A stretch of DNA of 64,000 nt from Bradyrhizobium sp. CCGB01 (GCF_024199795.1 NZ_JANADK010000001.1:4092001-4156000), one strand, 5' to 3'; numbered from the stretch's first letter, positions 37,258 to 46,279 are shown. Notes: a model not told the origin generated them from the letters alone. Numbers and translations: made by a program.

Positions 37258-37274
37258 TTAGTTTAGTAAACTAA
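37258..37274. promoter_or_regulatory. MarR-type operator, site 1
   Basis: TTAGTTTA-G-TAAACTAA is a perfect palindrome with a single central base, between the MarR stop and the monooxygenase start. It is the best of three related sites (others at 39464 and 46252). Confidence 0.75.
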
Positions 37275-37323
37275 ATAAATGGATCGGTTTATGGAGTCAA
37301 GCTGGCTTCTGGTCTCCTTGTAG

Positions 37324-37953
37324 CTATCGCGCAGGCCGCCTGCGACGCTTGGACGTCTGTCGCAGCGCGGCCTCGCGTTGGTCCGCAGCGACCTCGTTCA
37401 GCACGGAGATCGCGCTCTCGGCACGGGATATCAAGACGCTCAGTTCATTGGAGTAGGTGAGGGCACTGTTGCTATCGAGATGGCCGTAAAGTGCGTCATT
37501 GACCATCTGCTGTATGGGAGCAATTGCCGACAGCGAGGCGACGCCCTTGTCGGTCAATTCAAGAAAGCTGACGCGCCGGTCGTCGGGATTGACGATCTTG
37601 GCGAGGTAACCCTTCTCGACGAGGTCGGCGATCTCGACACTCGCATAAGCGTCGGTCATGTGCATTTCGCGCGCTATCGACCGGACGGTCCATTGCTGCT
37701 GGTCTGAAAGGCGCCCAACCGCCTGCATGAGCACATATTGAAAGGACGAAAGCCCGATCAGGGAGGCAAATCCGCTCCGAACAGTCTCGAGCAGGCCCGA
37801 AAGCACGAAATGCTGGTGGGTAATCCTGCGCACCAGCATGTCGGTCCCGTCGACCATGAGGGCGGTGCGGGAAATCGTCGGCGGGAGTTGAGGAGCGCGA
37901 GGCCGGGCCGCAGCGGGCTTGGCTTTCGTCATGCGCTCCTTGGACTTTGTCAT
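37324..37953 (-). CDS. MarR-family regulator of the catabolic cluster
   Basis: 209 residues. A basic, Pro-rich N-terminal tail of about 25 residues is followed by the MarR winged helix: SSFQYVLMQAVGRLSDQQQW, TVRSIAREMHMTDAYASVEI, ADLVEKGYLAKIVNPDDRRV (wing with DDRR) and FLELTDKGVASLSAI. The C-terminus is basic. It lies between the amidohydrolase/isomerase pair and the monooxygenase on the same strand. I infer that it binds the three AT-rich palindromes in the cluster and is released by a pathway metabolite. Confidence 0.88.
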   Translation of the reverse strand: MTKSKERMTKAKPAAARPRAPQLPPTISRTALMVDGTDMLVRRITHQHFVLSGLLETVRSGFASLIGLSSFQYVLMQAVGRLSDQQQWTVRSIAREMHMTDAYASVEIADLVEKGYLAKIVNPDDRRVSFLELTDKGVASLSAIAPIQQMVNDALYGHLDSNSALTYSNELSVLISRAESAISVLNEVAADQREAALRQTSKRRRRPAR

Positions 37954-37990
37954 CTCGGCTGTTCCTCAAAAGCCCGCAGCAAACGAATCG

Positions 37991-38755
37991 CTACCCTGCC
38001 ACCCGCGCGGGCCAGCCGTCGATTAGCACGCTTTGACCCGCCCCAACAGGGAGCGCGGCCCGGTGGCCAATGGCCCTGAGAACGGCCCAGCCGAGGCAAA
38101 GATTGGAGGAAAGGACCGGCTTGCCGGTGGCGCGGACGATGTCGGGAATGGCCCGCAGGGTCGGCGCGCCCGTACCGGTCAGGACGATCGCGTCGGCTGA
38201 TTGCCATTCCAGGCGCAGGACGGCTTCGACGATCCTAGCGGCACGAAGCTTGTAGATGTTGAGCGTATCGGCCGAGCCGAGGTCAATTCCTCCTTTCGCA
38301 GCCAGCTCAAACCCCGCCTGCGACCAGTATGAGAAGGAAGCTTCCTGCAGCCAGGTCGGGTAGGGGCCGAACAGCGCAATACGCCGCGCCCCGAGCTCAG
38401 TGAGGGCAAGTTCAATGGCCTCGGCCGAGGACAGGATCGGGTAACCGTAGAGCCGCGAAAGTTGTTCGAATTTGCGTCGGACCTTGTCCTCGCCGAGCAG
38501 ATAGGTTGTTGCCGTACAGGCGAAACCGAGGGCTCCGAGCCTGATCGCGCCGAACCCATCCAGGCTATCAGCCAAATTGAACAGGTAATCTCCGAACCTC
38601 TTGCGGGTGTCGGTAGGGTCGCCACGTAGCCGGGTTGTTAGCGTGAGCACGTCCGATGGCATCAGGGTGGCCATTTCGGGCTCCACGGTTGGATTGGACT
38701 GCGGCGGCGCGAAACCGACGATCCCTCCGGATCCATACTCAAAATCATTCGACAT
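37991..38755 (-). CDS. Maleate isomerase / arylmalonate decarboxylase-fold protein
   Basis: 254 residues of the Asp/Glu racemase superfamily: GSGGIVGFAPPQSNPTVEPE, LGALGFACTATTYL (Cys80), ALFGPYPTWLQE and ADAIVLTGTGAPTL. Maleate isomerases have a second Cys in the last motif (SCT/SCTN); here that position is Gly (residue 194). A Cys occurs later (SSNLCLGWAV, Cys220). So the enzyme has the first but perhaps not the second catalytic Cys, the reverse of arylmalonate decarboxylase. It overlaps the amidohydrolase gene by 11 bases. A role converting maleate to fumarate is inferred from context; decarboxylase or racemase activity is possible. Confidence 0.8.
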   Translation of the reverse strand: MSNDFEYGSGGIVGFAPPQSNPTVEPEMATLMPSDVLTLTTRLRGDPTDTRKRFGDYLFNLADSLDGFGAIRLGALGFACTATTYLLGEDKVRRKFEQLSRLYGYPILSSAEAIELALTELGARRIALFGPYPTWLQEASFSYWSQAGFELAAKGGIDLGSADTLNIYKLRAARIVEAVLRLEWQSADAIVLTGTGAPTLRAIPDIVRATGKPVLSSNLCLGWAVLRAIGHRAALPVGAGQSVLIDGWPARVAG

Positions 38756-39440
38756 TGTCGTGCTCCGTCATCTTGGCAAGGCTGTGAAGCAATTCATCGG
38801 TGGGAAGAACGTCGGCGTATTTCTGGGACATATCGAACAGGTTCACGCCGTGAGCGATCGGACTGCGGTCGTAAACGCACTCCTGTGGCACGGCGACGTG
38901 GAAATTGTAGGAGAACGCGTCGACCACGCTCGCGCGCACACAGCCTGACGTCGTGCATCCGGTCATAACGAGACTATCGACCTTGAGGTCTATGAGGTGA
39001 CTGGCGAGGGTGGTGCCAAAGAAAGCGCTCGGATGTTTCTTCGGAATCAAGATGTCGCCGTCGACCGGGGCGACCTCACGTACAAATTGATACCCGACCG
39101 GCGGGATCGTCATGATCGCAGGGACTTTTGCTGCGAGCCGGCCGCCGTCCTGCCGAACCTTCGGCGCGACATGGGGGAAGAGGACAGGCCAGCGTTTCCT
39201 CCTGAATAGTTCGAGCATCCTGCCGATATGCCCAACAGCCTGCCATGCGACGTCGCCGCATGACGTTGGATACTCTTCGACCGCTTGCCAAAAGGGCATT
39301 GGGATCGAGCCGGTCGTTCGATACTGCACATCGATGATCAAAAGCGCGGGTCTACGCCCAATGCCTGCTGCGCGGCCAAAGCCGGCTGCATCGTATGCGC
39401 GTCGATCCTCGTCGGTGATGATGCCGTCCCATGGTCGCAC
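38745..39440 (-). CDS. Isochorismatase-family amidohydrolase (maleamate/carbamoylsarcosine type)
   Basis: 231 residues with the complete triad: Asp37 in ALLIIDVQYRTTG, Lys134/135 in DILIPKKHPSAFFGT and Cys167 in MTGCTTSGCVRASV. TSGCVRA is typical of N-carbamoylsarcosine and maleamate amidohydrolases (NicF). It would release ammonia from a half-amide. It is the first gene of the leftward unit, divergent from the imidase-like gene with an operator-like palindrome in the 87-base gap. Confidence 0.88.
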   Translation of the reverse strand: MRPWDGIITDEDRRAYDAAGFGRAAGIGRRPALLIIDVQYRTTGSIPMPFWQAVEEYPTSCGDVAWQAVGHIGRMLELFRRKRWPVLFPHVAPKVRQDGGRLAAKVPAIMTIPPVGYQFVREVAPVDGDILIPKKHPSAFFGTTLASHLIDLKVDSLVMTGCTTSGCVRASVVDAFSYNFHVAVPQECVYDRSPIAHGVNLFDMSQKYADVLPTDELLHSLAKMTEHDNVE

Positions 39441-39463
39441 GATCAGATCTCCTTTTCAGAAAA

Positions 39464-39480
39464 ATAGTTTGCAAAACTAA
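39464..39480. promoter_or_regulatory. MarR-type operator, site 2
   Basis: ATAGTTTGCAAAACTAA, 13 of 17 positions identical to site 1. It lies between the divergent amidohydrolase and imidase-like genes, so one bound repressor could control both. Confidence 0.65.
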
Positions 39481-39527
39481 ATATCGTCAGCTAGCGTGAC
39501 GGTCAATAGAGGAAGCGTGGAGGGGCC

Positions 39528-40487
39528 ATGGCCAAGTTTGACACCAAGATGAACCGGTATCCGTTCGTGCCCATTACGCAGCGGCCGACCTACGAATGGC
39601 CGGACGGCAAGCGTCTTGCCGTCTATTTTGCGCTGAACATCGAGGCCTTCGAGTTCGGGCGGAATCCGGGACCGGATTTCACGACGATGCCGGCCGCTCC
39701 GTTTCATCGGGGTTATGCGTACCGGGATTTCGGAAATCGGGTCGGTGTCTGGCGCCTGCTCGATCTCTTCCAGGAGTTCGAAATTCCGCTTTCTGTGCTC
39801 GCCAATACCGCTGTCTACGATGCTTATCCCGCACTCATGGCCGCGTTCCGGCAACGTGGCGACGAACTCGTCGGTCACGGCCGCACCAATTCGGAGCGGC
39901 AGATCGATATGACCGAAGACGAGGAACGCGACATGCTGAAGGAGGTCCGGCAGCGCTTCGAAAAGGAGGAGGGGGTGGCCCCGCAAGGCTGGCTCGGCCC
40001 CTTCATCTCACAGAGCACGAAAACGCCCGAACTCCTGGTCGAGCAAGGCTTCGGCTACATGCTCGACTGGTTCTACGACGAGCAACCCCAGCTGTTCCGG
40101 ACAGATCTCGGTCCAATTCTCAGCGTGCCGTACCCGTCGATGGAGTTGAACGATCTGCCGGCGGTCTTCAACCGGCGGGTCAGCGACGCCGAATTTGCCG
40201 ACCTGCTGATCGATGCATTCGAACAGCAATTGCAGGACTCCGAGAAATATCCGCTCGTCTTCTCGGCTGCGCTCCATACCTTCGTCATGGGACAACCGCA
40301 CCGGACACGAGAGTTGCGGCGCGCGCTCGCGCATATCGCGTCTCACCGCGACAGGGTGTGGATCACGACGGCCGGCAAGATTGCGGCGCATGCCCGCTCG
40401 CTGCCTCAGGGGACGCTGGTCAGCCCCGATATCGCAGGAGCCGGTAGTTCGACAGCGCAGACTGCACATCGTGCGCCCGATGTCTGA
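39528..40487 (+). CDS. PuuE/imidase-type polysaccharide deacetylase-fold hydrolase
   Basis: 319 residues. WPDGKRLAVYFALNIEAFEF, FGNRVGVWRLLDLFQEFEIP, ELVGHGRTNSERQIDMTEDE, APQGWLGPFISQSTKTPELL and FGYMLDWFYDEQP follow PuuE-type allantoinases and bacterial cyclic-imide hydrolases, which use the deacetylase barrel for ring amides rather than sugars. I therefore read it as an imidase opening a cyclic imide or ureide. The half-amide product is what the divergent amidohydrolase would take. It is the first gene of the rightward operon with the Liv transporter. Confidence 0.82.
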   Translation: MAKFDTKMNRYPFVPITQRPTYEWPDGKRLAVYFALNIEAFEFGRNPGPDFTTMPAAPFHRGYAYRDFGNRVGVWRLLDLFQEFEIPLSVLANTAVYDAYPALMAAFRQRGDELVGHGRTNSERQIDMTEDEERDMLKEVRQRFEKEEGVAPQGWLGPFISQSTKTPELLVEQGFGYMLDWFYDEQPQLFRTDLGPILSVPYPSMELNDLPAVFNRRVSDAEFADLLIDAFEQQLQDSEKYPLVFSAALHTFVMGQPHRTRELRRALAHIASHRDRVWITTAGKIAAHARSLPQGTLVSPDIAGAGSSTAQTAHRAPDV

Positions 40488-40559
40488 GTTTCAGGGGAGG
40501 GTCGATATGACGCTGCCAAGTCTCGCCGGATTCCTGTCAATCGAACGAGCGAGGTGGTC

Positions 40560-41432
40560 ATGATTGCCCAGCAATTCGTTAACGGCCTCATGCTTGGCGG
40601 CGTTTATGTGATGATTGCTGTCGCCTTTACGCTGGCGATCGGCGTCCTCAACTTCCTCAATTTTTCCATTCCGGGCATCTTCATGATCGCGGGAATGGTC
40701 TCGTGGGCGGCGCTGAGGAGCGGCCAGCACTGGCTGTTCGCATTTGGGCTGGCGCTGTGCGCGAGCGCGATCGTGGGTCTGGCGGTCTATCTGCTGACCT
40801 ATCGACCGAGCAGCGACAGTGACCCGGAGGTCCCGCTCGTCAGTTCACTCGGATTCCTGGTTCTTCTTGAGAACCTTGTGGTCCTTTGGCTGGGGTCGGA
40901 TCAACAGTCGTTTCCTGCCCTCATTGCCGACTTCAACTTCAGAGCCGGCTCAATCGTCGTTGGCGGAGCTCAAGTGCTGAGCCTTGTCCTCTCGCTCAGT
41001 TTCGTTGTCGCCCTTTCCCTGTCGCTGCGCTTCACGAATCTCGGTCGGCAGGTGAGGGCGATCGCCGAAAGCCGGCGCACGGCATCGATGCTTGGCGTGA
41101 ACGTCGGCGCCGTGGTCCCAAGGGTGTTCGTGCTGAGCGCAGTCTTCACCGGGATCGGCGGCATTCTCTTTGCGATCAGCTACCTCCAGGTCTCCTCGAC
41201 GATGGGCGAGAATATCGGTTTCAAGGGCATCAGCGCGATGATCATCGGCGGCATGGGCAATATCTGGGGTGCGGTTGCAGGAGGCCTTCTGATCGGCCTG
41301 GTCGAGATCCTGTCGACGCAATTCCTGGGCGCCGACTTCGTCAATATCGGTGTCTACGGCTTGTTGCTCGCGTTGCTCGTCGCCAAGCCCGAAGGGCTTT
41401 TTGGCAAGGCTGCAGCCAGGGAGAAGCTCTGA
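40560..41432 (+). CDS. livH: Branched-chain-type ABC permease LivH
   Basis: 290 residues with about eight membrane helices. MIAQQFVNGLMLGGVYVMIA, VAFTLAIGVLNFLNFSIPGI and MIIGGMGNIWGAVAGGLLIG are LivH hallmarks. GAGG lies before the ATG at 40560. The stop overlaps the next start as TGATG. With the other Liv genes it would import the substrate of this pathway; Liv-type systems also carry amides, urea and aromatic acids. Confidence 0.9.
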   Translation: MIAQQFVNGLMLGGVYVMIAVAFTLAIGVLNFLNFSIPGIFMIAGMVSWAALRSGQHWLFAFGLALCASAIVGLAVYLLTYRPSSDSDPEVPLVSSLGFLVLLENLVVLWLGSDQQSFPALIADFNFRAGSIVVGGAQVLSLVLSLSFVVALSLSLRFTNLGRQVRAIAESRRTASMLGVNVGAVVPRVFVLSAVFTGIGGILFAISYLQVSSTMGENIGFKGISAMIIGGMGNIWGAVAGGLLIGLVEILSTQFLGADFVNIGVYGLLLALLVAKPEGLFGKAAAREKL

Positions 41433-42283
41433 TGTCGGGTTATCAGACCGGCCTGATTGTGCTGCTCGCCCTCAACACCATTGCCGCTTACGGCGTCTAC
41501 CTTCCGATGGCGGCCGGGCAGCTGAATCTCGGAATCGCCGGGTTCATGGCGATCGGCGCCTATGCCGCGGCATATTTGACCAATGAATGTGGATGGCCGG
41601 CGCTGGCTGCTGTCGGGGCCGGCGGGGGGGCAGCGGCGATCCTGGCTTTCGCCGTTGCCGCGCCAATACTCAGAACCCAAGGCATCTACCTGTCCCTTGC
41701 AACGTTTGCATTGGGGCAGGTGATCTCTGCGATCTTCCTCAATCTCGAGGTCGTCGGCGGCGCCGCGGGCTATCCCGTCTCTATGCACATCGGCGCATAC
41801 CTCGTCGTCGCAGCTGCTGCCGCGATCGTTCTACTTGTATGCCTGGTGTCCACGACACGGGTAACCATCTACTTCGCGGCCGTCAAAAACGATCCTCTGG
41901 TCGCGGACCTCCTGGGGCTGAACGTAAAAGCTCTCGGCATCTCCGCGCTGACGGCAGGTGCAGGTATTGCCGGCGTCGGCGGAGGGCTCTATGCGCATTA
42001 TTTCAACTATATCGAGGCCCAGTATTTCGGGGTGATGCTGAGCACGTACACGGTACTGTACGTGCTGCTCGGAGGCACACAATCGGTTTTCGGACCGCTC
42101 ATCGGGGCCGCGATCTTCACGTTTTTGCCGGAAGCGCTAAGATCGAGCTCCCAGTGGCGATACGCCATTTTCGCACTCTTCATCATCATCTTCATGGCCC
42201 TGCGTCCGCAGGGGCTGATCACGCGCGGCCTGTCGCGTCGTCGCGTGCAGGCTGAGGCACAAGGCGGAACGACTGCATCATGA
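41432..42283 (+). CDS. livM: Branched-chain-type ABC permease LivM
   Basis: 283 residues, about eight helices. AAGQLNLGIAGFMAIGAYAA, ILRTQGIYLSLATFALGQVI and GGTQSVFGPLIGAAIFTFLP identify LivM. It overlaps livH by one base and livG by four (ATGA). The C-terminal tail is basic (RRRVQAEAQ). Confidence 0.9.
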   Translation: MSGYQTGLIVLLALNTIAAYGVYLPMAAGQLNLGIAGFMAIGAYAAAYLTNECGWPALAAVGAGGGAAAILAFAVAAPILRTQGIYLSLATFALGQVISAIFLNLEVVGGAAGYPVSMHIGAYLVVAAAAAIVLLVCLVSTTRVTIYFAAVKNDPLVADLLGLNVKALGISALTAGAGIAGVGGGLYAHYFNYIEAQYFGVMLSTYTVLYVLLGGTQSVFGPLIGAAIFTFLPEALRSSSQWRYAIFALFIIIFMALRPQGLITRGLSRRRVQAEAQGGTTAS

Positions 42284-43041
42284 CCGACTTCCTTTCCATC
42301 CAAAATCTGTCGAAATCGTTCGGGGGGCTCGAAGTCGTGCGCGACCTTACGTTTGACGTGCCGGAACGATCCGCCACTGCATTGATCGGTCCCAACGGCG
42401 CTGGAAAGACGACGGTGTTCAACCTCATCAGCGGCGTGTACCCGGTCACCTCCGGAAGCATCCGGTTTCGAGACGAAGATATCGTCGGTCTGTCGTCTCG
42501 ATATCGCATCAGACGCGGGATTGCGCGGAGCTTTCAGAATATCCGCCTGATACCGCGCCTGTCGGTGGTCGATAATCTGCTCATCGGGCAGCACGCCACG
42601 TTAAAGCGGTCTCTCGACGTGCTGCGTCCATTTCGGCTCGTTCGCGATCATGAGTGGATACGGGCTGCCAAGAACGAACTGGCCGCGTTTGGTCTGCGCG
42701 AGTACGCCGACGAACCGGTGGGATTGCTTCCCTATGGGGTTCGCAAGCGTGTGGATTTGATCCGCGCGACATTGTCATCGCCATCGGTTCTCATGCTGGA
42801 CGAGCCAGCGGCGGGGTTGAATGCATCGGAAACACGCAAGCTGCACGGTCACCTTGAAATCCTGAAGCAGCGAGGGACCACGCTCTTGGTGATCGAGCAC
42901 GACATGCATTTCATCCGTTCGATCTGTGAGAAAATCGTCGTTCTGAACTTCGGCTGCAAAATCGCCGAAGGTTCATTCGATCAAGTCAGAACAGATGCGC
43001 AGGTTCGTGAGGCCTATCTTGGAGTGGAGCAGGCAGCATGA
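42280..43041 (+). CDS. livG: ABC ATPase LivG
   Basis: 253 residues. Walker A GPNGAGKTT, the LivG insertion FQNIRLIPRLSVVDNLLIGQ, Walker B LMLDEPAAGLN and switch VIEHDMHFI are visible. The signature motif reads LLPYGVRKRVDLIRA, as usual in LivG (LPYGxxR). It overlaps livM and livF by four bases each. Confidence 0.92.
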   Translation: MTDFLSIQNLSKSFGGLEVVRDLTFDVPERSATALIGPNGAGKTTVFNLISGVYPVTSGSIRFRDEDIVGLSSRYRIRRGIARSFQNIRLIPRLSVVDNLLIGQHATLKRSLDVLRPFRLVRDHEWIRAAKNELAAFGLREYADEPVGLLPYGVRKRVDLIRATLSSPSVLMLDEPAAGLNASETRKLHGHLEILKQRGTTLLVIEHDMHFIRSICEKIVVLNFGCKIAEGSFDQVRTDAQVREAYLGVEQAA

Positions 43042-43808
43042 GTAGGTGGATTCTCGACGTCGAGAACTTGTCGGCGCGTTACGGACGCGTCGAGGCACTT
43101 GTCGGCTTTTCGCTCCGGGTCGCACACGGTGAGATCGCGACAGTTGTCGGCGCAAATGGAGCCGGCAAGAGTACTCTTCTGCATTCAATTCTTGGGGCAG
43201 TCTCGCCAACGAGCGGCAAGGTCGTCTTTGCAGGCGCCGAGGTTACGCGGTGGCCAATTCATCAGCGCATCGAGGCGGGGTTGGTCCTGGTGCCGGAGGG
43301 CCGCCGAATTCTGGTGTCCATGACAATCGAAGAGAACCTGCTGCTTGGTGCCCATATGCGGCAGGACACAGCCACCGTACGGCGTGAAATCGACGACATC
43401 TACGACCGGTTCCCCAATCTGGCGCAGCGCCGAACCCAGAATGCAGCTTGCTTGTCTGGTGGCGAGCAGCAGATGCTCGCGCTCGGTCGCGCGATGCTGG
43501 CAAAGCCACGGCTCCTGATGATGGACGAACCGTCGCTTGGCCTCTCACCACTGTTTGTCACAAGGCTGTTCGAGCTCATCCGGGACTACAACAGCAAGGG
43601 GCTGAGCGTACTCCTGGTCGAGCAGAATACCGCGAATGCTCTGAAAATTGCGCACCAGGCGACGGTTCTGGAGCTCGGGCGCGTCGCCATGCAGGGCGAT
43701 GCTGCTGCGATCGCCGGAAGTTCTCGGCTCCAGGAAGCCTATCTCGGCGGTTCAGCGGTTGAGGCTGCAGAAGTCGGTCATGTGAGGAAGTCGATAGGGA
43801 GGCGATAA
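43038..43808 (+). CDS. livF: ABC ATPase LivF
   Basis: 256 residues. Walker A GANGAGKSTLL, GLVLVPEGRRILVSMTIEEN (typical LivF PEGR), signature LSGGEQQMLALGRAM, Walker B LLMMDEPSLGL. The stop overlaps the binding-protein start as TAATG. Confidence 0.92.
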   Translation: MSRWILDVENLSARYGRVEALVGFSLRVAHGEIATVVGANGAGKSTLLHSILGAVSPTSGKVVFAGAEVTRWPIHQRIEAGLVLVPEGRRILVSMTIEENLLLGAHMRQDTATVRREIDDIYDRFPNLAQRRTQNAACLSGGEQQMLALGRAMLAKPRLLMMDEPSLGLSPLFVTRLFELIRDYNSKGLSVLLVEQNTANALKIAHQATVLELGRVAMQGDAAAIAGSSRLQEAYLGGSAVEAAEVGHVRKSIGRR

Positions 43809-44983
43809 TGAAATACAAGGTAAGCTTGGTGGGACTGCTGATGGCCACCGCATTTGCATCGGTGGCTTATGCGCACGAGGAGGATCTCGTCATCGGCTTG
43901 TCGATGGCGCGGACCGGCACTTTCGTAAGCGTCGCGAATGCGAATGAGATTGCCGTAGATATGGCGGTTGACGAGATCAATCGTTCCGGTGGCGTCAATG
44001 GCCTGCCACTCAAAGTCGTCAAGTTCGATACGGCAGGAGATCCGAAGCAGGCGGTCCTCGCCGTCGAGCAGTTTGCGCGTGATAGTGGAGCCCTCGCTGT
44101 CGTCGGCCCGTTCTCCTCGAGCGAGGCGCGGGTGGCGTTCTCGGCCGGGGAGCGGCTCGGGATTGCCCAGATGTCGATGTCGTCGTCGGCGCCGGGTGTG
44201 GCGGCACCATTCAAATTCGCGTTCCGCAATACGGTCGACGAAGGCTTGGTCATCGAAACGGTTCTCAAGGCGATGCGGGCCAAGGGGCTCAGCATGCGGA
44301 CAGCCGCCATCGCTTACGCGACTGATGATGCCGTATCCAAGGCGGTTGGAACGGCAGTACTGCCGGAGACATTGCTGAAGATCGAGGTGCCCGTGAGTGG
44401 ATTCGTCGATTTCCCGTACAAGGCGTTCGACATGTCGGCACAGGTGTCGAAGCTTGCCCAGTTGAAGCCGGATATTATCGGTGTCGGAGCACCGCCCGAA
44501 GCCATGATCAATCTCGCCAAGGAAATGAAGCGGCAGGGCGTCAATGCGCGCCTGTTTGCTGGAACGACTGTCGGAGATCCTGACCTCCCGATCCGGTTTG
44601 GAGATTCAGGTGAGGGGACAATCGTCGGGTCGCCCTTCTATAGCGATCTGAACGATGCCGTCCGTGCCTTTGCAAAGTCGTTCGCAGTGAGAGCGGAGGC
44701 CGCTAAGATTGGCCGCACCGTGCCGAACCAGACCGACATATCCAGCTACGACATCGTCTACCTGTATGCGGAGGCCATGAAACGGGCCCGGGTGACCGGT
44801 GAGCATTCAAAACTCGCTGCCGAGCGCTCTGCCATCAAGGACGAACTGCGGAAAATGAAGGACTACCCGGCGCTCGGCGGAAAGATCACGTTCCGTGAGA
44901 ATGGTGATGCCATCAAGCCCATCTACGTGCTTGAGGCCAAGGGCGGACGCTGGACCTTGTTCGATCAGCGCACTGGCGATTGA
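43808..44983 (+). CDS. Periplasmic binding protein, Liv type
   Basis: 391 residues. Signal peptide MKYKVSLVGLLMATAFASVA YA; the mature part opens EEDLVIGLSMARTGTFVSVA and contains INRSGGVNGLPLKVV, AVVGPFSSSEARVAF and DISSYDIVYLYAEAM, as in type I leucine/amide-binding proteins. It is the last gene of the operon and is followed by an excellent terminator. The ligand is unknown; from context an imide, amide or N-heterocyclic acid is likely. Confidence 0.88.
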   Translation: MKYKVSLVGLLMATAFASVAYAHEEDLVIGLSMARTGTFVSVANANEIAVDMAVDEINRSGGVNGLPLKVVKFDTAGDPKQAVLAVEQFARDSGALAVVGPFSSSEARVAFSAGERLGIAQMSMSSSAPGVAAPFKFAFRNTVDEGLVIETVLKAMRAKGLSMRTAAIAYATDDAVSKAVGTAVLPETLLKIEVPVSGFVDFPYKAFDMSAQVSKLAQLKPDIIGVGAPPEAMINLAKEMKRQGVNARLFAGTTVGDPDLPIRFGDSGEGTIVGSPFYSDLNDAVRAFAKSFAVRAEAAKIGRTVPNQTDISSYDIVYLYAEAMKRARVTGEHSKLAAERSAIKDELRKMKDYPALGGKITFRENGDAIKPIYVLEAKGGRWTLFDQRTGD

Positions 44984-44994
44984 GATACTACCCG

Positions 44995-45020
44995 GACGGT
45001 GCCGGCTTGCCGGCACCGTC
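44995..45020 (+). terminator. Terminator of the imidase-Liv operon
   Basis: An 11-bp perfect stem gacggtgccgg / ccggcaccgtc with a 4-base loop, 11 bases after the binding-protein stop; also usable for the convergent alcohol dehydrogenase gene. Confidence 0.85.
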
Positions 45021-45032
45021 CAACCGGTTTGG

Positions 45033-46097
45033 TTATGACGGGCGCCCCGGCACCAGGACGGCTCGTCCAACGATGCGGCCTTCCTTAAGGTCAGACAGAG
45101 TCTCATGGGCGCTTTCGAGGGGCCGGGTCACAATCGGCATCGGGTCGACGCCGGTCCGCACCAAGCCCATCAATTCGATCAGGTCTCGCCGGCTACCAAC
45201 AAACGAACCGGATACCGTAATCGCGCGCAAAGGCATCGTTGCCAGGGATAGGGCTCGCTCGCCGCCGTAGAGACCCACGATCACGTAGGTTCCCCCCTTG
45301 GCAAGGGTCGCCATCGAGAGGTCCCACGAAGCCGGGGAGCCGACGAAGTCGATGATCGCGTGGATGCCACCCTCGGAGCGCTCGGCAAGGAGTTTAGCGA
45401 AGGCGTCTGTGGTGGGATCGAGCGCAGCAATTGCGCCTGCTGAGAGGGCCGCGCGCCGCTTGTCAGGGTCGATGTCGGCGATGATCGCCCCGGACCGTCC
45501 CATCGCCTTCAATAGCGAAAGGCACATCAAGCCCAGCCCGCCGGCACCCACGATCAGGATAGGCTTTCTCAGTCCACGAGGACCGAGCTTCTTCAGCGCG
45601 GAATAGGCTGTCAGTCCCGAGCACGCATAGGGGGCGGCCTGCTCGGGCGAGAGTGCGGGAATATCGACCAGGTAGCGGGGGTGCGGGACCAGGACGTGGT
45701 CGGCATAACCGCCTGGACGCAGGACGCCGAGATATCGGGGAGTCGGGCACAAATGCTCGTCCGAACTCTTGCAGACCTGACACTCGCCACATCCGAACCA
45801 TGGATAGACCAGATAAGTTCTGCCGGCTTCGACAAGATGGAGCGCTTCGTGGCCAATTGCCACGACCTCGCCAACGACTTCATGCCCCATCGTGTGCGGC
45901 AGCTTTTGGCCACGGTCCGACATCTTCATCATCTTTCCGCCGCCGAGGTCATAGCCGCCTTCCCAGATGTGGAGGTCGGTATGACAAACGCCGCAGGCGC
46001 GCACCCTGAGGAGAACCTCATTGCCCTCGGGGACGGGCGTGGATGTTTCGATGCATTCGAGGGGAGCCCGGTATTGGCTGAGCGCAAAACTTTTCAA
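45033..46097 (-). CDS. Zinc-dependent alcohol dehydrogenase
   Basis: 354 residues when started at TTG 46097, where GGAGGA precedes by 6 bases; an upstream ATG (46151) has no site. Catalytic zinc ligands are in RACGVCHTDLHIWEG and LPHTMGHEVVG, the structural zinc in GCGECQVCKSSDEHLC, and the NAD fold is ILIVGAGGLGLMCL. It oxidises alcohols or reduces aldehydes. It lies convergent to the Liv operon and divergent to the aldehyde dehydrogenase, so an alcohol-aldehyde-acid step in the same pathway is likely. Confidence 0.9.
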   Translation of the reverse strand: MKSFALSQYRAPLECIETSTPVPEGNEVLLRVRACGVCHTDLHIWEGGYDLGGGKMMKMSDRGQKLPHTMGHEVVGEVVAIGHEALHLVEAGRTYLVYPWFGCGECQVCKSSDEHLCPTPRYLGVLRPGGYADHVLVPHPRYLVDIPALSPEQAAPYACSGLTAYSALKKLGPRGLRKPILIVGAGGLGLMCLSLLKAMGRSGAIIADIDPDKRRAALSAGAIAALDPTTDAFAKLLAERSEGGIHAIIDFVGSPASWDLSMATLAKGGTYVIVGLYGGERALSLATMPLRAITVSGSFVGSRRDLIELMGLVRTGVDPMPIVTRPLESAHETLSDLKEGRIVGRAVLVPGRPS

Positions 46098-46251
46098 GTT
46101 TTCCTCCGTTGTGAGTGATCCTGAATGACATGCGAACCGTTGCCCCGACATGGACGAGCTTCGTGGTGAGCCTGACCCGATCGTTCAAGCTGCGCGCGTC
46201 GCGCGTGGTCCGATTGACATCCCGGTGACGTATCTATAGCAATATAGTTAG

Positions 46252-46268
46252 GTTGGTTAAATAACTAA
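46252..46268. promoter_or_regulatory. MarR-type operator, site 3 (weaker)
   Basis: GTTGGTTAAATAACTAA, 11 of 17 identical to site 1, 11 bases before the aldehyde dehydrogenase start. An extra tagtta precedes it. The match is weaker than sites 1 and 2. Confidence 0.45.
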
Positions 46269-46279
46269 ATGAGGCTGGG

